This document shows, piece by piece, positions 10,111 to 22,129 of a stretch of DNA of 64,000 nt (its first letter is position 1; each line of letters opens with the position of its first letter). The notes under the pieces are model-generated. The model did not search any database and was not told where the DNA came from. It saw nothing but the letters and a program-made list of their open reading frames with translations. The stretch is taken from positions 26,562,425-26,626,424 of the forward strand of contig CAIIXF020000010.1 in the NCBI GenBank assembly GCA_903813345.2. Direction: 5' to 3'. The translations under genes and the position numbers were made by a program. Origin of the DNA: Owenia fusiformis (taxonomy: Eukaryota > Annelida > Polychaeta > Sabellida > Oweniidae).

Positions 10111-12660
10111 TTTTTTTTTTATTTATTTATTTTGACATACGCTTTTTTAACAGCGGCACACTATTATTAGGTGCGTCAGTATTTGTAATCTACATATATA
10201 TTCTATAAGCACTAAAAATGTTTACATAAAATACTACAGTTTTCTAGGGTTAAAAAGTGTTGCTAAAAACATCTTCACATATTTATCAAACATATAAAAA
10301 ATGTCATGCCCCCATTCCATAAAAACCTTATCACCAAGTAGTGTAAGTAACCTATCATGAATGTTCGAAGACAATAAACTGCTACTTAAAATGGGAGAAA
10401 CATATTTCTCTACATCGTTGTAAAAGTCGGACCTGGCTTTGGCAAAATGGGGACACACCATTAATCTGTGTGATAGAGTATCTCTCAAATTAAGATTACA
10501 CATTATACATATACCATCACTTTTGCCCCACTTTTCATAATTTGTCTCAAGGCAGAAATTATTCGATCTTGCTAGAAATTTCATTTTAGATCCATAAAAA
10601 TCAAGGTCATTCTTAAGGTACCTTTCGGTGCGGTTATGGGTTTTAACCTCCTTATATATTTCAAGGGAGGGGTGTTCAGCTACCCTAGTGTGGAAATTAT
10701 AAATGCTTTGGGATTGAGATATAGTTAAAAATGAGGGGTACCATTCGCTGTCATTCCGAAAAATAACATCATCTAAACCTTTATCTCTTAAAATATTCCG
10801 TGCATTTGATGCAAATTTCCAATATGATTCTTTACCGACTTTTAATAATTTTAGCAAATTCTGTAGGATTTTATGAGGGAGGGATGTAGTTGGTACATTA
10901 AAATTTAGGTAGTTCAAATAGTCAATTTGTCTTTTTTCAATCACCTCTGCTATCGGTTTCCAGCCTAAATCCCCCAATATAGATTCACTGGCGGGTTTAC
11001 TTTTAATTTGAAAAATGGCTTGGGCGGCACCATATTGAAATGAGGTAATTTTGGCAAGGCTTGACTTTGGGAGTACCCAGGTCGGGCATCCATGCAGGAT
11101 AGCAGGTGCCATCATAGAGTTGTAAATCGTACTTCCAAATTCAATGCGCTTGACATTACAATGTTTGGTTAAAGTAGAACTTAAATAATTTTTCATTTTC
11201 CTGGCCTTTTCATATAAATATTTCAGATGTGCAGTTTCTTTGAGACTTCTATTGAACATTACTCCAAGATATTTGTACTCATTTACCTCTGGCAGTCTCA
11301 AATTCCCTAATGACCATACCTTTTCCGAATCAAGTCTTTTCCCTATTATCATTATCTTAGACTTTTTTTCACTGAACTGAAATCCCCATTTAAGTCCAAA
11401 ATTATTAGTGATTGTTAACATTGACTGGAGTTCTTTCTCAGATTGACCCATTAACACAATGTCATCGGCATAAAGAAGACAGGGGATTTTTTTATCTTCA
11501 AAGGGCAGACCAAAACTGGACATTCTTAAACTGTCTTCAAGGTCTGTCATTACTATGGAAAAAAGGGTCGGGGATAGAATACAACCTTGCTTCACTCCAG
11601 ATGAGGAGTCAAACCAGTCAGTTTCATATTGTCCAAAGATGACCTTGTTTGAAGTGTTAGAGTATAGTGATTTCAAAATCCTCCAAGTTTTACCTTGGAT
11701 TCCCTTTTCCCAAAGTTTTAGAAATAGCAAATCACGATCTAAAACGTCAAATGCCTTAGAAATGTCAATAAAAGCTAAATAGGATTTGAGTTTCTTATCT
11801 TTACGAAGGCTACATAGTCCTTTAAGGGAAAAGATATGATTTTCTAATATTTTGCCTTTTTGAAATGCGCCTTGAAGGTCGCCTAAAAGATTGTTTTCAC
11901 GAAGAAAGTCCATTATCTGGTTTTCCAACAGACTCGAGAATAATTTATACATATTGGATGTAATCGTTATTCCACGATAATTATTGAAAACTTCTGGATC
12001 ACCTTCCTTATGGAGGGGTTTGACAATACCTTGTTGCCAATCAAATGGAATTTTTTCAAACATTCTGATAGCATTAAAAAGATCTAAAATAGGCTGCGAG
12101 AGAACTTCTTTACCATTTTTCAAGAATTCATTGGGAATTTGATCTATACCGACTGCTTTTCCATTTGAAAGACCAGATATATGTTTTGATAAACTTGCTA
12201 GATCAAAAGTAATATGACTGAGTGCTCTATCACTTACAATGTTATCAAGCTCAATATTATTGAGGGTGTCTGAAGCTTGATTTGGGAGGGTTTCGGGGTT
12301 TTTACTTTTAGAACCAACATTTTTCCAATATTCTTTAAGTGTTTCGTTAACTTCTTTTGGGTCACATATAATATGGTTGGGGTCATTTGGGTCTTTCATT
12401 CTAATGGGGAAATTGCTCTTTGTATTGAATTTTTTCAGCGCTTTCCAATAACTTTTTGAAGATTTCGACTTATTACGGGCGTTGTTGGTAATTATTCTAA
12501 TGTGATTCTTTATATGGTTTTCTTTAATTTTTGTTGCAACTTGATGTTTAAGATCTTGATAAATCTCCCAAAGTTCCTTAATAACAGTTGGGTCTGCTGA
12601 TTTTGACTTTTGCCAAATTCTATGAAAACGGCTGGCCTCTTTCCTATTTTTAATCAATAT
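10111..12660 (-). mobile_element. LINE (non-LTR retrotransposon), 5' truncated
   Basis: The minus-strand coding region at 10234-12657 is followed by ~120 bp of 3' UTR ending in an A-rich (TAAA)n/poly(A)-like tail at about 10111-10130. The 5' end lacks an endonuclease domain, as expected after incomplete reverse transcription. No clear target duplication was found. It lies within the intron between the channel's exons at 8303 and 19266, on the same strand as the host gene. Confidence 0.85.
10234..12657 (-). CDS. LINE reverse transcriptase ORF (807 codons, endonuclease missing)
   Basis: The frame opens just after a TGA, so the track's first codon (a TTG) is not a real start. Reverse transcriptase motifs appear in order: NYRGI (residues 226-230), IDISKAFD (297-304), GVKQGCILSP (354-363) and the catalytic LLYADDIVLM (YADD at 396-399). 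A thumb/connection region with LGDLGWKPI follows. A C-terminal CIMC...H...C zinc-knuckle-like motif lies near residue 735. The upstream ~100 residues are the linker that normally follows an AP endonuclease, which is absent. The ORF is uninterrupted, so the insertion is fairly young or has been under recent constraint, but it cannot be autonomous as it stands. The clade is not assigned. Confidence 0.9.
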   Translation of the reverse strand: MIKNRKEASRFHRIWQKSKSADPTVIKELWEIYQDLKHQVATKIKENHIKNHIRIITNNARNKSKSSKSYWKALKKFNTKSNFPIRMKDPNDPNHIICDPKEVNETLKEYWKNVGSKSKNPETLPNQASDTLNNIELDNIVSDRALSHITFDLASLSKHISGLSNGKAVGIDQIPNEFLKNGKEVLSQPILDLFNAIRMFEKIPFDWQQGIVKPLHKEGDPEVFNNYRGITITSNMYKLFSSLLENQIMDFLRENNLLGDLQGAFQKGKILENHIFSLKGLCSLRKDKKLKSYLAFIDISKAFDVLDRDLLFLKLWEKGIQGKTWRILKSLYSNTSNKVIFGQYETDWFDSSSGVKQGCILSPTLFSIVMTDLEDSLRMSSFGLPFEDKKIPCLLYADDIVLMGQSEKELQSMLTITNNFGLKWGFQFSEKKSKIMIIGKRLDSEKVWSLGNLRLPEVNEYKYLGVMFNRSLKETAHLKYLYEKARKMKNYLSSTLTKHCNVKRIEFGSTIYNSMMAPAILHGCPTWVLPKSSLAKITSFQYGAAQAIFQIKSKPASESILGDLGWKPIAEVIEKRQIDYLNYLNFNVPTTSLPHKILQNLLKLLKVGKESYWKFASNARNILRDKGLDDVIFRNDSEWYPSFLTISQSQSIYNFHTRVAEHPSLEIYKEVKTHNRTERYLKNDLDFYGSKMKFLARSNNFCLETNYEKWGKSDGICIMCNLNLRDTLSHRLMVCPHFAKARSDFYNDVEKYVSPILSSSLLSSNIHDRLLTLLGDKVFMEWGHDIFYMFDKYVKMFLATLFNPRKL

Positions 12661-12772
12661 GACGATTCAATTTGACAATTCTTACAAGTGAAAACTGTTG
12701 GAATAAAAACATGCCTGGCTTCATGTTAGCAAAACTTGAGTAAAAAGAGCAACATCATCAAATATACTATAA

Positions 12773-13339
12773 GTTATTGAATGACTTGAAGTGCAATACA
12801 GAATTCTGCTCGAGAAATTCTGTATTGGAACGAGACGAAGTCGAGTGCCAATACAGAATGTCCGAACTCCAATGCAGTGTCTCGGTATAGACACTGCGGC
12901 GGGCAGATTATGGAATCCCCAAAATTTGGGGAAGATAGTCCCCCTTTTTGTCACAGATGTACTTGATTTTCATACAACTTATAAAATATATGTTCTTTTA
13001 TGTTCACCAATCATTATTTTGTCAAAACATTCCAAAATTATTGAAATATGAGAAGAAATCACCGCGGAAGGAATTCTGAGTAAAAGTTTTGTTGATAATA
13101 GTTTACCGCACGTGTTGTTTATTTGTTAATACACGCAATTCAACCAATGAAATTGTCTAAATTTTACAATCACGCGACCTGAGCATGGGACTAGAACCAA
13201 TCACGTCAGTTGTTTATTACGAAGTTACCATGCTTACGATGAGATACCTGCCCGCCGCAGTGATATTATCACTGCACGGGAGTTCGCAGAATGTCGAGAC
13301 AGAATATATCCTGTATTGCACTTCAAATCATTTAATAAC
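12773..13339. mobile_element. foldback MITE with nested hairpin
   Basis: The ends pair: GTTATTGAATGACTTGAAGT on the left and its complement with few changes on the right. The arms extend at least to CTGCCCGCCGCAGTG (about 13249) paired with CACTGCGGCGGGCAG (12891). Within the left arm a separate hairpin (12817-12859, stem ATTCTGTATTGG) has a GAC-GAA-GTC apex flanked by CGAG on both sides. No coding capacity. Confidence 0.8.
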
Positions 13340-14523
13340 GTTTTTTATCGTGTGATCTTAGGCCAATACATTTTACTCAGGAGATAATCCCTAAGAATTA
13401 TTCTTTATTCTCTGTATTGCTACTGAGATTGTCCCGCCTCAGAGGACTTCATTTTACAGATCATACGAAAAATTTGTTTATTCATGACGTAGATATGCTA
13501 GTCATTTCAATTTATTTTTTATCCATTAATGAAACATATTTTATAGGATGAGGATGTGGATGTGAATTTATAATGTAAAATGTTACTCTAAATATCACAT
13601 TGGGTACAGCATAATGCATTACAAATAACAAATCAATATGTCGGTTATTCTCGGTATGAGGCCCACCTGTTTTAAAGCAGACGGGCGTTAACCTGAATAT
13701 ATCAAGATTTAGAATATATAAATAAAAGCTTATTCCAAGATGTTTTAATTTGTGTTTTCATAGTCCATCCAGTGGTGTTACACCAAGTGGATATTCACAC
13801 CAATTAAGTGGATATTCATTCAACAACCTTGAATGATGATACAAGCGAGGGAAGGAAGTGCAATGTCATCTTATTCTATATTCACGGGTCACATTCAAAG
13901 TCTTGTTTTTAACTCTGATGAATATACTTATATAGATTTACTTGATTCTTTCAAAATCTTCAATGCTTCTATTTATTATATGGAAAATCCTCCGATAGAA
14001 TTGTACTCGATAGATCTAGTCCTTGGAAAATGCTAGTTGTGGTATAGTATAGGTATAGCCCATTTGCACTGATATAAATCTTTATTACATGGTCAACTAT
14101 AAACTTTCGGTCTTACTTGCTGTCCGTACAGTGTGACATACTGTTAAACCAGCGTATTCCTTCAGTCATACACTGGTATTATTATACAAATATTGACTGC
14201 CATTGAGGGCAATAGTGTAAATTATTATATACCTCAAATGTATTCTAGATGCTCATTGGCTTATTCATGGTCACATGACATGGAATAGATGAACTAATTC
14301 CCTGGAAAGTCCTAAATCCCTGCTTTCAGGGAAGATGAATTGTACTAATCACCAGTTAGGTCATGTGACCAGTCAATACTAAGTAGTACGTTTTATCTTC
14401 CCCCAAATCTGAGATTATAGGAGTTGAAAGGTAAAATGCCTTTAAATGCCAATAAGAATCTGTGAACATTTGATACTGAAATGAAAAGACTTCTCATTTT
14501 GTTTTGTTTACAGAGTACTTATC
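13340..14523. other. intronic stretch with decayed repeat pieces
   Basis: No gene. Around 14177-14232 lies a fragment related to the TIR of the composite element that starts at 14524 (ATTGACTGCC...GGGCAATAGTGTA). Otherwise nothing is recognised. Confidence 0.4.
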
Positions 14524-14576
14524 AGGTATATAATAAAACAAATAGTGACTGCCACATTTTCGGGAAATAGTGTAAA

Positions 14577-14681
14577 AATTTTCCTCTCGGGAATATCCTG
14601 TCCACCGACTTGTTCCCTCGGCCTGCAGCCTCGGGAACATCAGTGGACAGGATATTCCCTTGAGGAAAATATTGGTGATAA
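14577..14681. repeat. palindromic hairpin, copy 1
   Basis: A near-perfect palindrome of about 105 bp. The outer arms are ATTTTCCTC / GAGGAAAAT and the inner arms GGGAATATCCTGTCCAC / GTGGACAGGATATTCCC. On the minus strand the apex is TGTTCCC, GA, GGC, a TGCAG loop, GCC, GA, GGGAACA, so tandem G-A mismatches flank the last three pairs. A second copy in the same orientation lies at 17240-17322. Confidence 0.9.
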
Positions 14682-14920
14682 ATAACCTTGTTATTTTGAT
14701 TTAGAGAGGAAAGGTCATAAAGAGGGCAGCACCTTAATTTAGTTTAGTTTTGCTTATACACTATAGAGGGCCAGTTCCATTGCGCAATAGCAGCATGCAA
14801 AGTTTTGGAAAGTTTTCTTGTTTCTTGGTTTTGTCTCAAAAATAGTCATTGTAAATAGTCAACATGTCATAATTTAATTTCCAACAATGGACAGTGGATA
14901 ATAAGCTACACAATGATACT

Positions 14921-15888
14921 ATAGATTCATTGATGAAGGAAGGTTTTGACACTTTAAATGCCTTGTTAGCCATGCAACTCAGTGACATTGCTGCTCTGAA
15001 AATTAGGCAGATTGGGACTTGAGAGGGCTTTAGAATTCGCAATTGGATCGCTACACAAACCTGTCATCAAGACTCAGGATCAGGCAACACTCGGATCAGA
15101 GAGTGATAGCAAACCTGTCAAACTTAATTACAACATCAGAACTCGCAAGAGACAAAATGTTGGTTGACCTGGTGGACAAGTTAGCCAAGTCAGGTGACCT
15201 GTCAGCGGATATTTTGTCAACAGATAATGCATCAGCTAAGACTCCAGTACCTACAGAGTCTACAGGCCATAATGGTAAGAAACCACTCCTTATTCCAGAC
15301 TTTGTGACTAATGCCTATCTCCCTCAGAACGATCAAGAGGAGATATCAATGGGAAATAACTTGTTTTATCGTCCAGGCAACAAAACAGTGAAACCTCGAT
15401 TGGACAATGTTACGTTACCACAATGGGTGAGCGCGAGTTGTAGGATATTACAACAACTCATTAAGGACGGTGCTGAACTAACAGTCGTAAAGGAGTATGT
15501 ATCGCACATGATAAATGTAGGTGACCACGCACAAACCAACACGGTGACATCCACATTACTATATGAGGACGCATGCAGAAAGAAACAACATGAAAATATG
15601 CTGACATGGGGTGAAGACGACATACATCTGATGAACTTTTATTTGGTGAAGAAACCGACAACGCCTCGTGGCGCCCCCCATCAACGTGGTGACCGTTCAT
15701 CTAATGGGAACCCCACGCAAAATACGCAATCTCAGGTTAAGAACGCAAATATCCCGATATGCCGTCAATGGAATAGTGCACGAGGCTGCAGTTATGGCAG
15801 TTCGTGTAAATTCACACATGGGAAATGTGCAGAAAATAATTGTGGAGAAGCCCACCCACAATATCTTCATGCATCACTCGCCAAATAG
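14921..15888 (+). pseudogene. gag-like ORF of a DIRS-like retroelement, frameshifted N-terminus
   Basis: An open frame runs from 15034 to the TAG at 15886-15888. Before it, two other frames encode an apparent N-terminal helical segment (IDSLMKEGFDTLNALLAMQL, 14921 on) broken by a TGA at 15020 and at least one frameshift. The C-terminal quarter carries a CCCH zinc finger (CRQWNSARGCSYGSSCKFTH: C-x8-C-x5-C-x3-H) and a second Cys/His cluster, CAENNCGEAHPQYLH. CCCH fingers of this kind are familiar from gag proteins of DIRS/Ngaro-type elements. The downstream RT frame begins in the same phase after the stop. Nonfunctional as it stands. Confidence 0.7.
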
Positions 15889-15918
15889 GGACACGTCACC
15901 AGTCCTTTAACAGATAAT

Positions 15919-17237
15919 TTGGATACTTGGAGGCAGGAATTACAAGGTGATAGTGATAAAGATTTTACATTAAATGGCATTGAATTTGGTTTTCATCTAT
16001 TAGATGAAGAATTTGATTCACATAATATACAGGAAAATGATAGTGATAATTATCGTTCAGCTACCAACCCTATCGTCAAACCTAAGGTGGAAAAACAGTT
16101 AAGGGAAGAAATCCTAGAATCACGTTATATCGTAACCGTTGAAAAACCTAAGATAGTGAGTATAGCTTAGGTTCAGTGCCTAAACAAAACAGTGCAGATA
16201 TTCGCTTGATTCATGACGCTAGCCGGCCAATGGACGGCGGAGTGAACTCTATGTCTACTCCCCAATATTTCGCTTATGAAGGCTTAGACACAGCCATTAA
16301 ATACATAAAACCAGGATCTTTTATGGGGAAAGTTGACTTGAGATGGGGATATAGAGTAGTACCTACAAGCCCTAAGTGTCATCAAGCCATGGGATTAAAA
16401 TACAAATTTGGCAAAAATAAGGATTTTACTTATATGATAGACACGAGACTACCTTTCGGCAGCAATAGAAGTCCTGAAATTTTCTCTAGAATAACACGTG
16501 CAGTGGGCCGCAGGATGAAGCGCAGAGGATTTCAGGAGACTGTAGTTTACCTCGATGATTTTCTAGTGATATCAGATTCTAAGGACAAATGCAGGCAAGC
16601 AATTAACATGTTACTATCATTGTTACAGGATTTAGGCTTCATAATTAATTGGAAAAAATTGGTCCCTCCCACACAGTGTTTAACGTTTCTAGGGATCGAA
16701 ATTGACTCTGTTCAGCAATTATTAAGAATACCTGCCTCCAAGCTTTCAGAGATTAAAAGACAGTCTAGTGAAATGGAACAATGCGTCAAAAATGTCTAAG
16801 ACAATGTTGCAGCATATTATTGGGAAACTAAACTGGATCGCAAACATTTTTAGGGCAGCCAGGCCCTTGCTACGCAGCCTTATTGACTCATGCAAACAAC
16901 TAAAGCGTCCCTCGCATAGGACACGTTTAAATGCGCAAACACGAAAGGACCTAGCTGCTTGGTCTAAATTTCTGCAAAGCGACCGCTTCAATGGCGTGAA
17001 TTACATACTAGATAAGTCACAGCCCGACGTCACTTTCTGCACAGATGCATGCGATGATGGTGCTGCAGCTTGGCACTATAATAAAAACCTCCTACCGGAG
17101 TCACGCACTGACTGGATATATATTAATTGGGAGATGGACCTTCCTCAACATAGATCTAGTGATATAAATATCAAAGAGCTTCTAGCCATAAAATTGGCAG
17201 TAGATAGGTGGAGCCACCTATGGTGCGATAATATCGG
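15919..17237 (+). pseudogene. DIRS-like reverse transcriptase / RNase H, frameshifted and 3' truncated
   Basis: Three consecutive frames make one degraded protein. The first (to 16170) holds the pre-RT region ending KQLREEILESRYIV. A shift near 16166 leads into the RT palm (16176-16799) with LIHDASRP, the substrate block LPFGSNRSPEIFSRI, catalytic VYLDDFLVIS, and LTFLGIEIDS. A second shift near 16790 leads to the connection (IIGKLNWIANIFRAARP) and RNase H (TDACDDGAAAWHY, then INIKELLAIKLAVDRW). The order and YLDD/FLGIEID wording fit the DIRS/Ngaro branch of gypsy-like RTs. The coding stops abruptly at about 17237, where the second palindromic hairpin begins. The methylase and tyrosine recombinase expected downstream are missing. 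Confidence 0.8.
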
Positions 17238-17239
17238 GA

Positions 17240-17322
17240 ATATCGGGAATATCCTGTCCACTGACTTGTTCCCTCGGCCTGCAGCCTCGGGAACATCAGT
17301 GGACAGGATATTCCCTTGAGGA
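17240..17322. repeat. palindromic hairpin, copy 2
   Basis: Almost identical to 14577-14681 and in the same orientation (ATATCCTGTCCACTGACTTG against ATATCCTGTCCACCGACTTG). The outer part of the left arm is missing where it abuts the truncated RNase H coding. Confidence 0.9.
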
Positions 17323-17329
17323 AAATATT

Positions 17330-17469
17330 GAACAAATATTTCACTCTATTGAGATGAATACCTGTACATCTTTCACAAGTGATATTCCACGAAGCCCGAA
17401 GGGCAAGTGGAATATCACCTTGTGAAAGTGCTACAGGTATTCACCGAAAATAGAGTGAAATATTTGTTC
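17330..17469. repeat. 140-bp palindrome
   Basis: The left arm begins GAACAAATATTTCACTCTAT and the right arm is its complement. Inner arms GATATTCCAC / GTGGAATATC close on GCCC-GAA-GGGC (GAA at 17398-17400). Arms are about 65 bp with only a few mismatches. Confidence 0.92.
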
Positions 17470-17761
17470 TATTATATCACTGTCTAGCTAAACATCCCTA
17501 ATATTATTAAGTCATTAAGTCTTCAGATATTTTTACGAATCTACTCGGTTCGTCTGCCATTTTGACTTACACTGAACTAAATTATTTACACTGAACGAAA
17601 ACAAATTATTTGAAAATTCCCGGGAGCGTGGAATATCGCTAGATATCTCACGGTTGTCTTATCTGATTAGCGTTGCCATTGAATATCGCCAGATATCCCA
17701 CGACGTGTGACCCGGTTTTGACCAATCATACTGTCGCTAGCTAGATAGTGATATAATAATT
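17470..17761. mobile_element. small MITE abutting the palindrome
   Basis: The ends are TATTATATCACTGTCTAGCT and, on the right, TAGCTAGATAGTGATATAAT, which are mutual complements. The interior has two similar blocks on GAATATCGC(C/T)AGATATC. No coding. Confidence 0.75.
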
Positions 17762-17876
17762 TGCACTATTTCCCTCAATGGCTGTCACTATTTGTACATT
17801 ATCTCCCCGAGGGAATATCCTCTAAAATGTACTATTGCTCGAAATTAGGCAGTCACTTTTTGTTTTATTATATAAT

Positions 17877-19265
17877 AATAATTATACTGTAATACCTTGA
17901 TGGATCAAGATGACAGTGTGATGGAAGGAAGAATTTCTGCCATGTAGTACATGCTGGAACTTTAATTCATAGACTAAGACTTAACCTGTTAACATTGGTT
18001 GGACTGGGAATGCATGGCACTTTTAGTGGCATCAAGTCCCTTAAAATGACCATTATTGTGAGACTCAGAATTTCATCTCTTAATTTTATATTTCAGACTT
18101 CAATGAACCTTTAACCGATTGGGTAGATAAAATTAAGGTCAAAATGGTACACTAACGGAACAACGAAGATTTATCCTTTTGGTCAGGGCATGTTCCATTC
18201 TTGTAAGAAGCGAAGTCAACAAATGCAAAGGGTAAATGAGTTCATAATATTCCACCTGAATTTAAACATATTGTCTTCGATTGATTCCTTTATAAACACG
18301 ACAATGAGAGCATTTGTAATAATATTTATAGAATGGGCCTAATAATATGAAGCCCATTATTTCAATACATGTTGACTCGTTGCAGGTAATGTAGATGACG
18401 TATACATAAGAACCAGACTAGAAATAATTCGATTAATTGCTGGGTGCATGAGTGCATGGCTAATCTAAACCATGTGACAGGGACACGTGGCCTTTTTATA
18501 TCAGATCAAAACCGCCCATATTTTTTATCTTAAAATACTTAAAAGTATAAGTATATCGTACTTATATATAGTACCCCGAACAACCACTTAATGATCGATC
18601 TTATTATATCTATTAGTATCCTTTTTTAAATGGTATGGATTGGTGAAGATAAGAGAATTTCTGACCACAAATTTCTTCTTTTCTATAATATTGATCCATA
18701 TTTATTACATGACATTATAGATGCATATGCCAAATGTTTCTCTCCCGAACAATGAGTGATGTCCCATTATAACAGCTTATATAATATCTGATTCTCACAT
18801 ACTGTACTGGAGATACATATTGAGACCACCGAATGGGTATAGTATTCATGAGTATTGGCGATATATTGAGATCAACAGAACAACCAACGGACAGAATTGA
18901 ACAAAATGGGAGTTGCTATATAGCTGAATAAAGCTGAATAAAAAAGATATCAGCACTTTTAATTTGTTTTTGGTTGGGCCAGACTGCCATATGCCCCAAT
19001 GGTAAAACATGCAAGAGTCACTTAATTTCAACATTTATCAAAAAGGGATTAATCTGAAAATGTTGGTTGTTGAACAAATGAACCAAGGTTTTAAAGAATT
19101 ACAACATTCCTTCGATTGAGATTGATTTTTAGAAAAGTTGAGGGGATATTCTTTCTTCAAATATTCACTGTTTATGTTCAAGTGGGGGGACACAATTTTC
19201 CTACTAAATTACAAAGTCATACCATGGACATTGTGTCACATTACATGTGCAATTATGTTAAGTAC
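17877..19265. other. intronic stretch
   Basis: Nothing recognised except a short block near 18195-18235 (GAAGCGAAGTCAACAAATGC) related to a repeat also seen near 26370 and 29530. Confidence 0.4.
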
Positions 19266-19490
19266 CTTAGCAGCTTTTGATGAACCCGGATCCTCCATGA
19301 AACGCCATGCTTTTCTTCGGAGCATACGCCAATAAGACTCGCCCTTCTCCCAGGCATATTCGTCGTGAAAATCAAACAGAAAATTGTCATCTAGTGCGGC
19401 AAGTGTCTCCTTATGGTCCGTAAATTTGCTATATGAGACCCAACAGCATGGTTCGATGTCTAACTCGTTCAGTCCCCAGAAGCTCATTTC
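19266..19490 (-). CDS. Shaw/Kv3-like K+ channel, shared T1 exon
   Basis: A minus-strand exon with acceptor TTTTGTAG before 19490 and donor AAG/GTACTT after 19266, both in phase 0; 75 residues. It starts EMSFWGLNELDIEPCCW, the end of the T1 tetramerisation domain. The Cys pair is the distal part of the H-x5-C-x20-CC zinc signature of non-Shaker T1 domains; the His and first Cys come from either first exon. It continues into the T1-S1 linker with WRFMEDPGSSKAAK, the usual Kv phrase just before S1. It is used with both alternative first exons by inference from phase and sequence. Neighbouring exons lie about 11 kb away on each side. Confidence 0.92.
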
Positions 19491-21798
19491 CTACAAAAGT
19501 AAATGAGAACCAATGAGAAACGCAAGTTATAACATGGACAGTACAGCAGCTAGATCAGCGTTATCTTCGCACTGTCGTTCTTTGAGAAACCCAACTCAGC
19601 TAAGTGTACGGAAAGATTGAAGACACATGTATGTCTTTATCTCTCATTTACTATTTTTCATGACTTAAAGTTATTTCAGACATTTTTCAAAAAAAGGTTG
19701 TCAGGTTTTTATTTCTTAAATATTCAAATTTACCGCCATTTTTCAAATAAAATCATGAAATATTCGACCATACAATGCAAAACACGTTATCTTTTTTATC
19801 ACCAATGCAAAGATTGAACACACTGTTTCAATAATAAAAGGTCATATCTTATGTTCCACTTTAAAGTTTTAAAATATTAAAAATATTTTGCAACCTAAGT
19901 GACATCGTGACATCACCCATGTGTAAATACTTTTTGAAAAAATCAATTTTTCTATGTTAATATTTTCTAAATATACTAAACTCCAAACAAAGATAAACCA
20001 ATTTTGATTGTCTAGCTAGGTGGAAAAGAAGAATATATTATGTTTTAAATATTATTTTACAATTGGTTACCATAAAAACTAAAAGTTTTGAAATGCGTTT
20101 TTCTCTGAAACACTTTCATGCATGGATGAGTTTATTTCTCGCTCATTTATCAACCAATTACCTTAATTTTTTCGGCAAAAAACACATAAGGATGAATACT
20201 ACGCATTGGTGTGAACCTCTAAAAATTAGTTTTAAATAAATTCACAATTTTCGAACAAAAAAATCCTAACCACTTTTTGACTTTAAAAAACGTTTCACAT
20301 ATCACATTTTGATAACATTGGATATGATTACGGTATTTACCGAAGTGGTTAAAACTTTATGTACGTTCACCTGAACGTGTATTTGGAATATCATGTTCAC
20401 GTTTCGAACAGAGATCCCTAAGTATATCGAAATGAGCTTTTAGAAAACCCGTTAACAGCGCGTACGCGTATTAATCACAAATAATTGCACGTTTTCAATT
20501 TGCTGTATACAAGCAGATTTACCCCTGGTATGCTGATTGTTGGTTGAATGGGCGGATTGTGTTGGCATTCGAGATGGACGGTGGGCGGTTGGTCAATTGA
20601 TATTTGTAAAGTGTTTATAATGTTTGTTGGCTGTTTTTTGCACCGTGGGATAGATAAAAACAATCAAAAGTCGATTCATTGACGATGGTAAATTGTTGTT
20701 GTGTTGATTTTTATCTCTGAATGTTTGTTTGTATATTGGTAATTTATCTATATACAGAGTTGCTTTTGTTAATGTGTTTGTTGTTTGTTAGTGTACTAGT
20801 AAGACTTGTTCTATTTTTGGTCCATTGATTCATTGGTCAAATTTAGTATTGGAAGATAGCACGTGCAAATTATGTGATGGTAACTTTCATAATAATGAAA
20901 TCCACGTTTCCATTAAATGCCATCGTGGTAAGCCACGCTCTCGCCATCTCCATCCTTCTGGAGAAGGCGATGCAACAGAGAGAGGTTCTATGAGTATCAG
21001 AATGATTAAATGCAGGGGGAGATTTCCCTAAGTTCTGAGTTGGTATTGGGTCACGTTTCATCCATGTGATAGATCCATATAAGGCGTATAGGACCATATG
21101 GGAATCTAACGTACTGTTGCCGCCAGGGAGGATTGGCTCCCAGGGACGCTACTCGATATTTTCCAACAATGAAAGATCCCGTTTTCTAATACTGTGACTC
21201 GGATATTTTGACACCGTATCACATTTTTTTGTCTTATGCTCTAAGAACCAATCCAAAGACAATAGACTGCACTTTTCTACAAAATGTTAATGAAAGCAAA
21301 ATTTGATCTTAATCGGTTTTAAACTGCAATATATTAAAAGCTTATTTGATAGCCTAATGTAACAATTCCATATTCATTGTAATGATTGCTCAACCATTTC
21401 TATCTTCTACATTCCAATCAGACGCTAATCATTTTGATTTATATTAACAAAAGAACTATTTTAATCCTCTATATGCATAATGTATGATGCTAAATTTGTT
21501 TATTGATATTTATTGTATGTAAACTGATTTTATTGTACTAAATACTGACAATTATTCATATGAACACTGATACAAACAAATAATTAATAGACAATTTTCT
21601 CATATGCCGATATCAGCTATTTTAACCTATGTGCCATGTATTTGTAACAAATACAATATACCAGTGACACTATGTAACACATCAAGTAAAATTGAAAACA
21701 AAATAATGTACAAATAAACATATTTCAAGTTATTGTCAACTAAAAAAAATCAATTAAAACTTCTGAGCACCTGGAAACCGCTAATATCACGCGGTACT
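19491..21798. other. intronic stretch
   Basis: Several short open frames but no family match and no clear TIR. A GC-richer island at about 20930-21145 (around CTGTTGCCGCCAGGGAGGAT) differs from its surroundings and could be a repeat fragment; I cannot identify it. Confidence 0.35.
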
Positions 21799-21894
21799 AA
21801 AATATATGATTTAAAGCATATATATTAATAAATACGCATTCGAACAATCCCGTATGTTTTTAAATTAGTATATGTGCTTTAAATCATATATTTT
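21799..21894. repeat. 96-bp inverted repeat
   Basis: The left arm begins AAAATATATGATTTAAAGCA and the right arm (about 21868-21894) is its complement ending in TTTAAATCATATATTTT. The loop is about 45 bases. Confidence 0.8.
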
Positions 21895-22129
21895 AATTTT
21901 TTTGATTAAATAATTCAACTGATCTGCTCCGGTTACGTTCCCAGCTCCGGTTACGTTCCTAAGTAATATTTTTAAAACTTTTTTTTTAATTAAACAAATC
22001 AGAGTCGTGTGAATCAGAAATAACAGAATTATTCAAAAGTATAAGGACTATTCTGTACTTTTTTCAAAAGTCTATACTTAAATGTTGTGAAAAGTTATAA
22101 TCGAAAAACCATCTTTCGGAGTAAAGTCC

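Larger units (their letters stand above)
14524..17876. mobile_element. TIR-bounded composite containing a DIRS-like retroelement fragment
   Basis: The left end TATATAATAAAACAAATAGT, followed by GACTGCC, is mirrored at the right end (about 17848-17876) by GGCAGTCACTTTTTGTTTTA, followed by TTATATA. Between them are the gag and RT/RNase H remains (14921-17237), two direct copies of a palindromic hairpin (14577 and 17240), a long palindrome (17330) and a small MITE (17470). It is either one element that has collected insertions, or a DIRS-type element with inverted ends plus later insertions. The first reading is simpler; neither is proven. Confidence 0.55.
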
